From the NCBI GenBank assembly GCA_947846985.1, contig CANTUZ010000003.1:59592096-59656095 (forward strand): a DNA stretch of 64,000 nt, given 5' to 3'. Shown here in pieces: positions 1 through 11,600 of the stretch; the first letter of the stretch is position 1; each line of letters opens with the position of its first letter. This stretch comes from Fratercula arctica. Its lineage: Eukaryota > Chordata > Aves > Charadriiformes > Alcidae. The notes beneath the pieces were generated by a model. The model saw only the letters and a program-made list of their open reading frames with translations. It had not been told where the DNA came from and did no database searches. Made by a program: the position numbers and the translations under genes.

Positions 1-2996
1 CCTAAATCCACCTTGCTACAGTTCTGTGACAGCATTATTTCTTCAACACAAGTCAGTGATAGACTCCCGTGGCAGGAATGGCTGAATTTTTAGGAAGATC
101 ATCTGAGCTTTATTTTGATTTATGACAGATTCATTTTGTTGAGACTAAGTCTTTGGTCAAGAGTTCAGTGAATAAAACTCAGTGACTTTATGTTTTCTTT
201 CTTCTAGAGTTTTCTATCAAGGACTCTCAGCTAGTAACTCAACTAAGATACAGCCAATGTGAAGAGCTCCTTAGGGAAAGTATTCCTTCTTATTTTAATT
301 ACTCCAGTTGACCCTAGTGCCAAGGTCTGCAAAACAGCTGCTGCCCAAGAGTTAAAGAATTATTGTACCTACTTTCTTAAGAGATGGGCTTTCCAGATCT
401 CCTAGTTCTTATGAAATTAAATCTATTAAGTCTATTTTGGTAGCTGTATGGTTGGCACTAGCACCAATCGTTGCAAGTTTTTCAGTGAAAGTTACTGAGC
501 AGTGCGTGCAAACCAACAGGGAAGTCTTCACTATTGTTCAGGATAGCTTCGGTATAGTTCTCCCTCAGTGTACATGGAAAAGTAGAAAAATCTTTTAATA
601 CCTGAAAGTATTAAAACTAATAAGAACCTAATACCTGGTCAGCTGATTCAGACATGTTAGTTTGGTGTAGTGAAGAAGTAACTGGAAGATTTAAAACGTG
701 ATAGCTGCTAATTTGTCTTCCTGAAAATAAGTAGCATAGGAATAATTAGACAGGAAGTCTTGTTTCCAATAAAAGGCAAAAATTAAGAGATGTCCTTAAA
801 AAAAAATTCTGCAAAATATTATCAAATAACTCACTTCAAGCAAATAATAAAAAAAAAAGTCTTTGTTATTGCCTTTAAATCTTTTAGGAAACCTTTTTGT
901 AATATTGAAGTCAATTCAAAAGAATGACTCAAAACTTTGCTTTGAATTTTCAAAGAAGTATTTTTTCTCCATCATCAAAACGTTTCACTTAGAATTTTTA
1001 TCCCGTCCCTTTTCTTTAAAATTGATATACTTTTCAGTTTCTACAAAAATTATATATTTGGAGGAAAAAAAAATAATCAGTCTGATTTAATAACGTAACC
1101 AATCCTCATCCAAATATCTTTCCAGGAATTCTGATAGTTTTTTTTCCCCTCTTCATAGTTTTCTTAAGTGTTATTGTGCAGTAATCTCTGCGGTGAGAAG
1201 GAGTGCTAGAGATCCATCTATAGTCTGAAAAGCCTCCAGGTGTGCTAGACAGCTCTGCTGTGACTCTCATGACTGCAGGGTTTTCTCCGTCCAGGCAGTT
1301 CCCATCCCCTCCTATATTCAGTCTCCAGACTACTCAGCCAGAATAGCCAAAACAGGCTCTGAGAGTATGCAGTACTAACAGCAATTACTGCATTTTACAG
1401 CATGTGATAATTGAGTCATTATGATCAGGCTACAAGAAGGAAAATTCTTACAATAACAACTCAGATGGTAACTGCTTATACATTTTCTTTAGTTGGGTCT
1501 GGATCAGCTATGAAAATGGCAGCGCACTGCTCGATGGCCAGCCTAGGACGCAGTTGGGCAAAATGCCTTCCTTCCAAATGAGGAAGGCCTACAATGCCGA
1601 ACAGACCCCTTCAGGTACCCACTTGTATCTATGCAATGTCATAGAAACAAAAGGTTGCAACAAACACAGATCTAAACAGCCACGAAACTGCGACCACATC
1701 TCCCAGTATTGAATCACACGCTGCACTACGTGGTAGTAATGTTGGCAGGCTAAACACTTTTTTGGCTCGTCTGGTAAATCTGCTCCAGCCTAAACTTTAA
1801 ACTTAAGTAAAATGAAGTGCCAGCAGCAACTTTAAGCAGTTTTTAATTATGGACATGGCAGAGGGTTGTTTGCAAGTAATCAGGCAACTCCAGATTCATC
1901 ACTACTTTTGACTTGCAAACATTTGCCAGAAGTGTCTTTTTTTCATTTATGACTAGACAGATAATTGCACGTTTTCTTTTCAAACTTCTTGGCTGTTCAC
2001 AAGTGCTACCTCTGAGGCTGACTCTACCGACAAAACAAATGCAAAATGATAACAGAGACAAAATTATGAATACCGTACCCTAAACCAGCTGATTATACAA
2101 ACTTTCCAGATAGAACAAAACAACAAAAATAAACACCAGCATGCTTACATCCAGATCTTCTTGGTAGAGTAAGAATGATCTTATTTTGCCCATCTGTGGA
2201 GAAAGGGCTGTGATGAAGCAGCACCAGCAACATATAAAGGTTTGAGTGGGTTAAGTGATATGGGCATGATGAAGAATTATCTGGAAAGCCAACCCTGCAG
2301 CACCTACTGCTTTTATCAGTATGAGGTGTCACTGCTGCTGCTTGCAGGGGTGATCCCACATCCTTCAGCATAAGCCACACATTCACGTCCCTTCCTTAAT
2401 GGCAGCAAGGCCACCTTGGTCTGCGTGTAGCAGGGCTATGGCTGCTCTGTTGCCTAAAGCAGACTTCTGCTCAAAGCAACTCTCTGGGTCTTCCTGAAGC
2501 TGGTCTTCGTCCCAGGACTGTGTCTCTAAGACTAAGCAAAGGCCCAGTTTCATTTCAAAAGACAAAACGTGAGCTATAATTCTGGTTGTAATCCATGACT
2601 CTTAGCACAGATGCAAAGTGAAACGTATTCTTTCATGGCAAATGACAATGACAGTAAGAAAACAGTAGCTCCAGTGTACAAATTTCTTAACCTCAAGAAG
2701 TCAAAGTGATGGTAAACATGGTAGAGGGCCAAGATACTATGGAAAACAGGTATGTTAGAAACATATTACAATAATCAGAAGTACAAGATTTTCCTCCTTT
2801 TTGGCACTTAAAGTGGTAAAATATAACTTTAGAATATAAATGGGGAAAAAACATTCTAGACAAGATACTAGGCAGGCATAAAGAGACACACTTCCACTGA
2901 CTTCTTCCCATGAGACTGCCCTTGCACACCAGTAATGTCATTAATTTTAAAAGAATTCTAAGAAGTTCTAGCTATGAAACATGCCCACTACCTTTT
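1..2996. other. AT-rich non-coding stretch, no confirmed gene
   Basis: No gene or repeat family is recognised. Short open frames on both strands lack a convincing start, splice-site or family support. The exception worth noting is a weak candidate exon at 1493-1614, listed separately. Under the model of a minus-strand gene starting in the CpG island near 27 kb, this stretch would be intronic, but that is inference. Confidence 0.5.
1493..1614 (+). other. Weak candidate internal exon, plus strand
   Basis: A pyrimidine-rich stretch ending in TTTCTTTAG precedes position 1493, and CTTCAG followed by GTACCC closes the segment at 1614. One reading frame is open across all 122 bases. It starts one base into the segment and reads Trp-Val-Trp-Ile-Ser-Tyr-Glu-Asn-Gly, then a Gln/Arg/Lys-rich part ending near Glu-Gln-Thr-Pro-Ser. 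The segment is richer in GC and CpG than its surroundings. I do not recognise the peptide, and no partner exon on the plus strand was found, so a chance arrangement is quite possible. Confidence 0.15.
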
Positions 2997-2999
2997 TAC

Positions 3000-3000
<1 letters not shown>

Positions 3001-3039
<39 letters not shown>

Positions 3040-3040
3040 A
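3001..3040. repeat. Compound (TA)n(TG)n microsatellite
   Basis: About eight TA dinucleotides run directly into about eleven TG dinucleotides without interruption. Alternating purine-pyrimidine DNA of this kind is often polymorphic in length and can adopt Z-DNA. The overlapping short open frame, which would read Ile-Tyr and Cys-Val repeats, is an artefact of the dinucleotide repeat. Confidence 0.95.
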
Positions 3041-4185
3041 TCTATTCTTTTGTAGAGTGGAATGTACGAAAAGCTACTGTTCTGGTTGTAATGCTGATAG
3101 CCCAAAAGAATTTAAAAGCCTAATAATTTAAATACATTAAATAATTTGGGTATTCTCATTCACACTATTTTGTCTTAAATCTGCTTTAAAACAATTTTGT
3201 TATTCTCTGCAAATGCAAACCTTGCTATTTCATTTACAAGTTACAAGCCTTCCTGTCTTGAGAAAACAATTACTTTCCAGGAAGTAATAGTATCAGAAGT
3301 TTCTTGGCATTTGGGTTTACTAAAAAAACAAAACTAGCACAACAGTGTTATCTTCCGCTTAGAACCGACCTCTGCATGGTCTTTCAAACACGAAGGTATA
3401 AAGCCCTCTGTTCTCTGAACTAGCTAATCTCTGAACTGCCCATCAATAAGAAATAATCTCTTCTATTTATGTGACACTATCTGAGTCAATACAAGGATAT
3501 GCAGAAGTGCTCCATCCTTTTAGGGAGAGGTAGGATTGTTAGTCCCATGACTACCAGATCTGCACTGTGCAGAGTAACAGATTTGTTTCTACATTTGTGA
3601 GACAATCCACAATTTACCATATATGCTATATGTTCTATCTCAGTTCCTTCTGCTTTTTAGTTTATTCCTGTCTCTTCTGCATTTCAGAAGAAAGCAGAAA
3701 TTCATGCTTTCTTTTTCCAATGATGGTTTTTCTCTCCCCTTCCCAGTCTGGGGGAACATTATATGAAAAACAGACATTTGATTCCTTCTTCAAGATGGTC
3801 AAACTGTGGTCTAGCTATTCGCTGCAACCAAAACAGTTCTTCTGCTAATGTTCACAGTTGTGAGCCACAAGAGTGGCTCTCAGACAAAATATAATGAGAA
3901 ACTACCACTCAAGTGAGCTGCTCAAACCTTTCATTACATTTTAATAAAGTACTAGAAGTACCGCTCAGTCCCTTCCACTGCTTGTCAACATGATCAAACA
4001 CATCCTATTATTTTCAAGCCCATTTCTGCAGGATGCAATCGTAAGTCTAGAGCACTGGAACAGCAGTGTAATTACAAGTCATATATCCTGAAGATTTGAT
4101 AATAACACTAACACCTGTAAAGGTTGCCAGTAACTGGCAGTCAGGTAAAACTGGTTTACTCCAATTTTATTTTTCTCACTGAGCA
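3041..4185. other. AT-rich non-coding stretch
   Basis: No recognised gene, RNA or transposon was found here. The short plus-strand open frame near 3567-3848 is hydrophobic and low in complexity, and has no supporting signals. Confidence 0.45.
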
Positions 4186-4189
4186 GACC

Positions 4190-4790
4190 AGCGCTTCAGC
4201 TACCACATGGGATCTGTGATACAAGAAATGCTAGAATTAGTGGACACCTGGATAAATAAAATCTATTTGCAAGAGTCAACATGACTTCTGTAAAGTAACA
4301 TTTTGTCTTGCAAACCTCTTGGAGCTCTCTGCAGGGTTCAGTCATGCAATGTGGGTAACCGTGACCCAGCTGACATAGTTCACTTGGATATCCAGAAAGT
4401 TTCTGGCAAAGGCTTTCGCCAAAGGCTTTAAAGGAAGTGAAGCAGCCATTACATAGTTAAGGAAAGTTCTGGCACGGATAAACAACCGGTTAAGAGGTAG
4501 GGTGTAGGAGAAAATGTGAAACTGTAAAAAGGCAAGAAAGTCATCAGCAGAGTTCCACAGGGGTCTTTGCTGGGATCCATGTAACTTAACATACCCAGAA
4601 AATATCTGGAAAAGCAGTAGAAGAGTACAGACAAAGTTTGCTGATGATAGAAAGCTACTCCAGATAGTAGAAATCTTGAAGACAAACTGTAAAGAACTGA
4701 AAAATGAGTCTCTTATAAGACAGAGCGACTAGGCAATAAAATGACAAATAATATTCAATGCAGATAAGTGTGACAGTGCCCTGAGTGTAC
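4190..4790 (+). mobile_element. Ancient CR1-like LINE, reverse-transcriptase remnant
   Basis: In shifting plus-strand frames the conserved blocks of a CR1/L3-type reverse transcriptase appear in the right order. First is a block near 4385 reading Asp-Ile-Gln-Lys-Val-Ser, where live elements have LDLSKAF. Next is a block near 4550 reading Glu-Phe-His-Arg-Gly-Leu (GVPQGS in live elements). Then comes Lys-Phe-Ala-Asp-Asp-Arg-Lys-Leu near 4636, the catalytic FADD box with both aspartates kept. Last is Ile-Phe-Asn-Ala-Asp-Lys-Cys near 4752. Frameshifts and substitutions throughout show a long-dead copy. It is far more diverged than the minus-strand CR1 copies at 42-61 kb and is the only one on the plus strand. 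The assignment is by motif order only, and the subfamily is not determined. Confidence 0.7.
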
Positions 4791-4799
4791 TAAAAGCCC

Positions 4800-5145
4800 T
4801 TAATTGGCTTTCAGTTCTTGCTGGACATTTGCTGTAGGTGTATCTGTCTCTGGCTGCTCCTAACCTGACTCCCTGGGCGGACCCTGGACCTGGCTCATTG
4901 CCTCACCCTGTTTGCTGACCCAGCTCAGACATGGTGGGACTGCGCCTGGTCAGCGAGGGCCCTGTCTGCACTAGGCTCGCCCCAGCTCCCCAGTCCGCTC
5001 CCATCATGGGCCACCCAGCTCCTGCTGCTCCCAGGGCAGCTCCTGCTGCTAGCTGACAGCCCAGGGCACATGTCGGTGTCCCAGCCTGGGCCTGAATGAA
5101 GCCCTCGAGCCACAGGCAGAGGTGGGAGTCCTGGGTGGAGACAAT
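4800..5145. repeat. GC-rich block interrupting the ancient CR1, possible LTR remnant
   Basis: Composition changes abruptly to GC-rich with repeated CTGCT, CCCAG and GGAC words, between two AT-richer parts that both look like one ancient CR1 copy. A block here that is not part of the LINE would be expected if a second element had inserted, for example a solo LTR. I see no clear terminal TG...CA pair or target-site duplication, so the class is not established. Open frames within it on the minus strand (up to 154 codons) reflect low stop density in GC-rich DNA. Confidence 0.3.
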
Positions 5146-5640
5146 CAAGGCAAGCAAGGGTGTAGTCAAGTACTCTTCCAGCTGGGAAAAAGCTGATGTA
5201 ATGGAGATCTGACAAAGGTCTACCAAAGATGTGCGGGTGACAGGGAAAATGGAGAGAGGGAGTATCTGCTCACTGTCTTCACTTGGTAACCTCTTGTTAT
5301 AGAAGCCAGGTTCAAAGTAAGGAGAACAAGGTGGTTCTTTATGCAGTGGGAGGCGGACATGTAGCACTCCCTGCCTGAGGACAACTGTGGATGTGCAAGT
5401 TCAAAGGGAGAGTGGGCAGCTAGTTGGCAGAAATCCATTGCAGAGTACTAAACAGGCAAGCCACACCAGCCTCAGCGAGATTTTCATTCCCAAAATGGAA
5501 ACAGTTGGAGACTGGGAGAGTTTTGAGGGGAAGCATCATGCACGTAGACCTTGTTTTAACTCTTCTATTCCAGGTGTCCATCTATGAACACTGGGCTGCT
5601 TGGACCTCTGGCTTAAACCAGTAACAGACCTACTTCTGGG
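5145..5640 (+). mobile_element. Ancient CR1-like LINE, 3' coding end and tail region
   Basis: This segment has the word order of old amniote CR1 3' regions. It starts with 'gagatctgacaaaggtct', continues with a block around 5290-5335 reading Arg-Phe-Lys-Val-Arg-Arg...Trp-Phe-Phe, and then a Leu-Pro-Glu-Asp block near 5370. In intact elements these correspond to the FRLNxRRxFFT and LPREVVE parts near the end of ORF2. It follows the reverse-transcriptase remnant at 4190-4790 in the same orientation and is probably the rest of the same copy. The far right end is indistinct. Confidence 0.5.
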
Positions 5641-5644
5641 CATC

Positions 5645-8600
5645 AGGACCTTGTCCATGGTTACAGGAAAGTTAAATTATTTGGTGACTTGTACAGCGAA
5701 AACTGCCACAGTTACTAAACATTTCTTAATTTCTGGAAGATTAATTCGTACTACCACTAGCTACATGTCTGGAGGGTAAGAAAAACAACCTTAGCTCTAA
5801 CGGAAATCCTTTGTCAAATCTGATGTCTTAAGGATTACAATCCTTGTTCTTTTTGAGGATGTTGGCACCAAAGGCACTAAGGAAGCAGGGGTATGCTTGG
5901 CATTGCCAGTTGCAGTCTTTCATGTAGCAGAAGATCTTCACATCAAAGATATCCTACCCTTGACTAAATATATTTATTTACTTACTTATTTTATTTATTG
6001 CTGAAGAAGTAGGCATCTTTCCACAAATCTCTGGGCACCCTGCCTTTACTTCAGATACACAGAAAGATTTTATGCGTTTCAGAGAATCTCACTTCCTAGC
6101 AAAATGCTGCCTTCATTCAAACCTCAGTCCACACAGGACCTACTCATCCAGACTCCAACATTCCCTAAGTGCTCCTCCAGAAACTAACACTGCAGATGTA
6201 GAAGCCTTAACATCTCTTCTCTAGACAGATATTTTCTTGTCTCTCTTTTGCTAAGTGTAGCGTCGAATCCTCTGTTCCAAATGCAAAGTGTTTTGTTTTC
6301 TTTTCCCCTTGATGTTATGGATGGAATAAAAAAAATGAGGGAAAAAGAAAGTATCTTACTAGTGATAGTAGCATTTAGGAAGCACTACAACAGAATACCT
6401 CTCTGATCCTTTTTTTATTTTTCATTATGAAATACTATGTTCTGGTGTTACACAGGTCGTAAAGAACCAGGTTGCTATTGTTCTAACTGCTGGGTCATTC
6501 AAAGGCCACAATGAACAATTAAATTAAAAGGAAAGTTCTTCTACTCCTAAGCAAATTGCTTCATAGTGAAGTGGCTTGATTACTCCAATTACTGTCAATC
6601 TCAGCTTCCTTAAACTGTTTCAAAAATATGGTGAACATCCTGATTAAGTGAGAATGAATGAAACAAGAAAAATAAGTAAATGACATTTTGTTAACAAGAC
6701 TTTCTGCTCTGCATATGCGTTAAATTAAAATTCTAAGTAAGCATCTCTAACAGTAATTTTTATCTGCATATACTGACACATACCACCGTTATAAACCCCC
6801 CCCAGAATCATGCAGACACCATTAGGATTGCACAATCAAGGACTGTTGAAGTTCGGAAATGCCAGAGTTAACCTTCCTTTGGCCTTTCTGCACAGATAGT
6901 TGAAAAAAAAATCTTCAATTACATAGTGACACACTACCGTTTTTGCAGGACCTCATTTAGTGCACAGGAAGGACAAACCCCATGAAATAAGCAATTTTGC
7001 AGTATCCTGCTTTACTTCTGTTCTTCGATGTGTGACCTTTACCTTGCAGCAATTCCAGTTCTCTCCTGAGACAGAATCACTGATTTCCTCATGAGCTCTT
7101 CTGTGGTGTTCATTAGTTAAACATTTGAACATTTCTCCAACAGTTATTAATTAAAAACTTACAATATGACTGTGAGGGAAGAAGTACTCTTAAATTCATT
7201 TTACAGAAGGGTAGTTGGGGAATAACCAAGATCGGAAGAATCCTCTGATGTTAGGTGTCTAATTTCAGACACACAAGACCTAACTTATTCATGATTTGCA
7301 GCATTATGTAAAACTTAATATAATCAAACACAGCTCCTATTTACTTCAACTGCAATTATAGGTGCAAATCGCTCTAGAGCTTTAAATTAGGCACAAAAAG
7401 ATGAGACACATTAAAGACAGCCACGAAATTCATTTGCTTAGCCACTCCTAGCAGACAAGAGTCAGAGGCAGCATTCAGTTTTCTACCACAACCTTCAACC
7501 ACCCCAGCCATGAGACCTTCTTGCAATTCAATGGATCATTTAGTGTACGTATTCTACCTCTGGCCACATATTAAGCAAAGGCCTTAAAAAATGTGTTTGT
7601 TTTCAGCCTCCTAGCAGGTCTGCTCTGTACAATGCTGGAGGCCAATGAAAAAAAGCAGGTGACTTTGTAATTAAAACCTGCATCATCATGGTGGATGTGA
7701 AAATGGAAAATTCCATAGGCAACCTGAATTCTTCAATTCTGTTATTTCCAAATCAATGAATTGTCAGCTTTCCAGCCTTAGTATTTTCTTTATAACATAT
7801 TCTTCCTAAAGCTTTCTTCTGTTATTTAAAATACGTCAAATTTTGAAAACCACCATTATATGACAATCAAAGGAAACCTACCCCACTGGTTAATGCCTTT
7901 ATTTCTACCACTCAAGTCTCCAACATTTCAACAGAGTAGGTAGTGCTGACTTTAGATTATCATTCTCTGTTTCAGTTCACTAGTTGAATCCCAATCTTTT
8001 CCTCACCTCCACATAAGATGGGAAATGATTACAAAGTCTTACTCTTTGTCAGAATTCGTGGGAATGAAGGCTTGTGTTACTTTAAAGCAGTAACAGACAA
8101 GTAAGAGACATTTAATAGCATGTGAAATTTCAGAAATAAATGCAGTATGTCATAATTAGAAAAGATAAATTCCAGGGAAATTACAATGTCCGTATGTAAT
8201 TGGCAGCCTGGATATTCACTCAAACCTGTCATATTGCTGCTGATAAAACAGTGACCACAACAAACAACATTATTCATTCAAGTCTCATACAGATATATTT
8301 TTCCATGACCAAAGCAACGCATATTCAAGAACGTAATTTACTTAAAGTGTGGACAAAGGCTCTGTGCTATTGGGCTGGACTTATAAATCTGTCAGCGCTC
8401 ACACAGTACAGGAGACCCACCTGCACAATCCAAATAGACACATTAATGTGTTTCCGTATGGATATTTGTTCTTAAACTATTACAAAGCTTAGCTCAACAT
8501 TTTCCTGTATTAAATTTGCACCATAAACATATTGTGTTTTATAGACATTTTTATCAGTCATTTTTATCGCGTACAATTTACATTAATTGCATTTTTAAAG

Positions 8601-11600
8601 TAGTGCTACAGAACAAGTCAAGTAACTTCATTTATGGCAGTACACAAGCACAGGGTAATGGCTGATCCTGCATCCAGACCATATATCCACAGTGAGATAT
8701 GATGATGCTAACTAGTACTCATTTACTTATGAAAGATCACACTACATGCAAAAAAAAAAAATAAAATACCACCATTATTACTATTTGATATTTATATTAT
8801 AACTTTATATAACTTATATAACCTATAACTTCATGGAATTGCATTATAACTTTAAAAACATAGCAGGTGAATTGTTAACCTTACTGAAAACTCTGTATGT
8901 GTGATATGCACCCTAACCCTAAGAAACGTTCATATGGGAACATATTCACTAGATGAGTGTTTAGGCTGGGCATATTGGTCTTCAGTGTTTTTCATAATTG
9001 CTGACAAATTGGTAAGAATAGCCCAGCAATGGTATCTAATGGTGCAGGCTATCTCCTTGCATTTCAAGTAACTGGTTTTTGAATGTGTAGAGCACCTTGC
9101 CCATACAAAGTCTACTTGCATAGCATTTGATTATCATGATATTTGTTACCATTGATATTTGTATACATACTTCTAAGTTTACACTTCAACACCGTAAGTT
9201 TTAGAAGGAACGATATAAATGGACTAGTCAGGACTGTTTATGAGAACTATTGGAGGGCCAATATAAAAAACTGAACTACAAACACAAAGAAAATTAAATT
9301 ATGGCAAACTATAAAGAACAAATTGCAAGTACCACAGAAGAGATTCTTGGCAAGAAAAAAAAATAAGTTTCCTTCAATTTTCACCAACGGCTATTAAATT
9401 ACTCTACTAAGTAATTTATATTTGTGACACAACATTCATGTTCTGATTATCAGATTCTAATTCAAGAGCTTTTTTTTTTTTTTAAAATATGCAAGCTTAT
9501 TTTCCATTCTGCTGCCATTGTATCACTCCTTACAAAGGAAAGCTGATAGAAATCTAACGTGAAATACCGTGAATTGCTAAAAGACCAGATTCTTTTGGGT
9601 TTTTTCGTAGTTTGGCTTGATCCCTGCTAATAGAAGATGTTTCTTCAGATTTTCACATATTTCAAGTGAATAAACACAGTAGCTGATTAAGATAAGAGGC
9701 ATTGCAGACCTCACTCTAAAGATTAAAACTCTGGCCAGGCTGAACTGTCTTCTCACTAGAAACACACACACTACAGTAAAATATGAGGAAAGCTCAAAAA
9801 AAATCTTTCATGCCGCTATAATCAAAAGCAATCCATTTAAAGAGGAAAAAGAAAGCTTTCTTCTCTGTGTTCAGATTTAAAACCAGGCAGATTATGGATG
9901 GATGGGTAAGTAGAAACAAGAATGGATGTCTGGATTCTTATGATATTTTAACTGGCTCTGCTGGTTACTGCACAATCCCCAGGAGGATGCAGTCAGCCTA
10001 GCCGAAAAGAGGGTGAAACAGCAAAAATGCTGTCTTCTCCTCGTCTCAATTTTTGGCAGCGCTGAGGATGCTCATGTCCCACTAAATCTCTGGGAATCAG
10101 GTGCTCTGAACTCCTGCAAACGGTACAGTGTCCTGCATAAAGCACGAACGGTGCTGGAAGAAAAAGTCTTTCAGTATCAGTCCTTCCAGGAGAGTTTGTG
10201 CATTTGAGTTTTTTGCTGGAGCTCAAGTCAATTCTTCGGTACCAAGTCAGGATTCACATGACACGGGGATTACACAGACAAAAAGCAGAGTACAAAACCC
10301 TCTTCCATTTCCAGCATTACTGGGTGAGATCACAGTAATCTGCAGACAAAAACCCCAAGCTACAACATATAATTGCTGCCAAGCGTACACAGCAACTTTT
10401 CTTTCGTTCTTTAAGCCCTTTTCCTTTCCAAGCACTGAACAGCAATGCTGCAGCACCATGCAAGTTAAATCTTTTTAAAGGCATGGGGCAGAACTTTGGC
10501 TTCCTCTGACATAACATTGTTTGGCCAAGACACCAACTTCCAAATAGTTTCTATTTGGACATTTGGGGAGGGATTTTCCAAAGCGCTCAACAGTGATGTA
10601 TCTCGGCACCTATTCAAGGGGGCAGTAGAACTTGCACTGGCTTTGGTGGTACCAAATAAAATCAATGTTGTGCAATCCAGTTAAAATGGAGGAACCACTA
10701 GACTGTATATAGCTAAACATTTACTGAAGAGTTTCCTTGTATCTTATTCCAAAAGCTGTGCAAAACTATTTCAAGGTTAAAGCAGATCTGTCTCTATGTC
10801 ACCATTCCTAATCATAAAAAAGCAAATGGCACGCTTGCTATGAAATTATTTTTTTTTAATCATGTTATTAGTAAGAGTTATTTTTCTTTACTTTCTTGGA
10901 AAAAAAAGTCTCTTTTTATTTAGGAAAATTAATTCTTCTTAGAAGTGGAATAATATGGTGAAATTGTAAAATTAACATTGTAAATTTCTGCTTCAAATTC
11001 AGAATATTTATTATATCAGAAAACCGATTAAGTTGAAAAAGCAAGATAAAAATTTTGAAAACAATAGCTTTAAAAATTGGACTCTTCTCAGCTACGTTTC
11101 TGGTATCTGATACATTCCTTTGCTATGATGTGCTATTCAGAAAAGATTTACGCAGCCAAGCACAAGAAAATAGACGATTTTTTCCTAAGATCTTGAGTTC
11201 AGCTATTGATTATATAATTAAATTGCCAGTTACTCAATTCTGATATGCTATAAAAAATATAGAACCACTTCAGATACTATTTGGTGAGGGCAGTAGTCAA
11301 AAGAGTCAGTAACTACAGGAGCTGCCTAAAAGAGATTGCTTGTATCACATTAAATCAACACTGCTAACAATGGGAGGAAGAAAACTACCCAAAACTAAGG
11401 ACAACTGACTAAGCTAGACATATATTATTTACAGGTAATTTTTAAGTTTAAGATTGAGAAACCACTCATTTGGTATTACCCACACACGAAAAATATGCGC
11501 AGATTTTATTACAGGGAGTGAGTGTATACAGAGAGAGATGGTTGCCTTTTTAATCGTCAGTACTATCTGCTAATTGCCACGTGCCACCAAAAAGAGGAAT

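Noticed and set aside
2383..2565. Minus-strand frame rich in Asp/Glu/Gln
   Set aside because: Plausible composition but no splice sites at its ends and no recognisable family. Not distinguishable from chance.
4903..5438. Overlapping minus-strand open frames of 72-154 codons
   Set aside because: They are antisense to the ancient CR1 and the GC-rich block. Composition explains them.
8910..8922. Telomere-like 'ccctaaccctaa'
   Set aside because: Only two units, expected by chance in 64 kb. Not an interstitial telomere.
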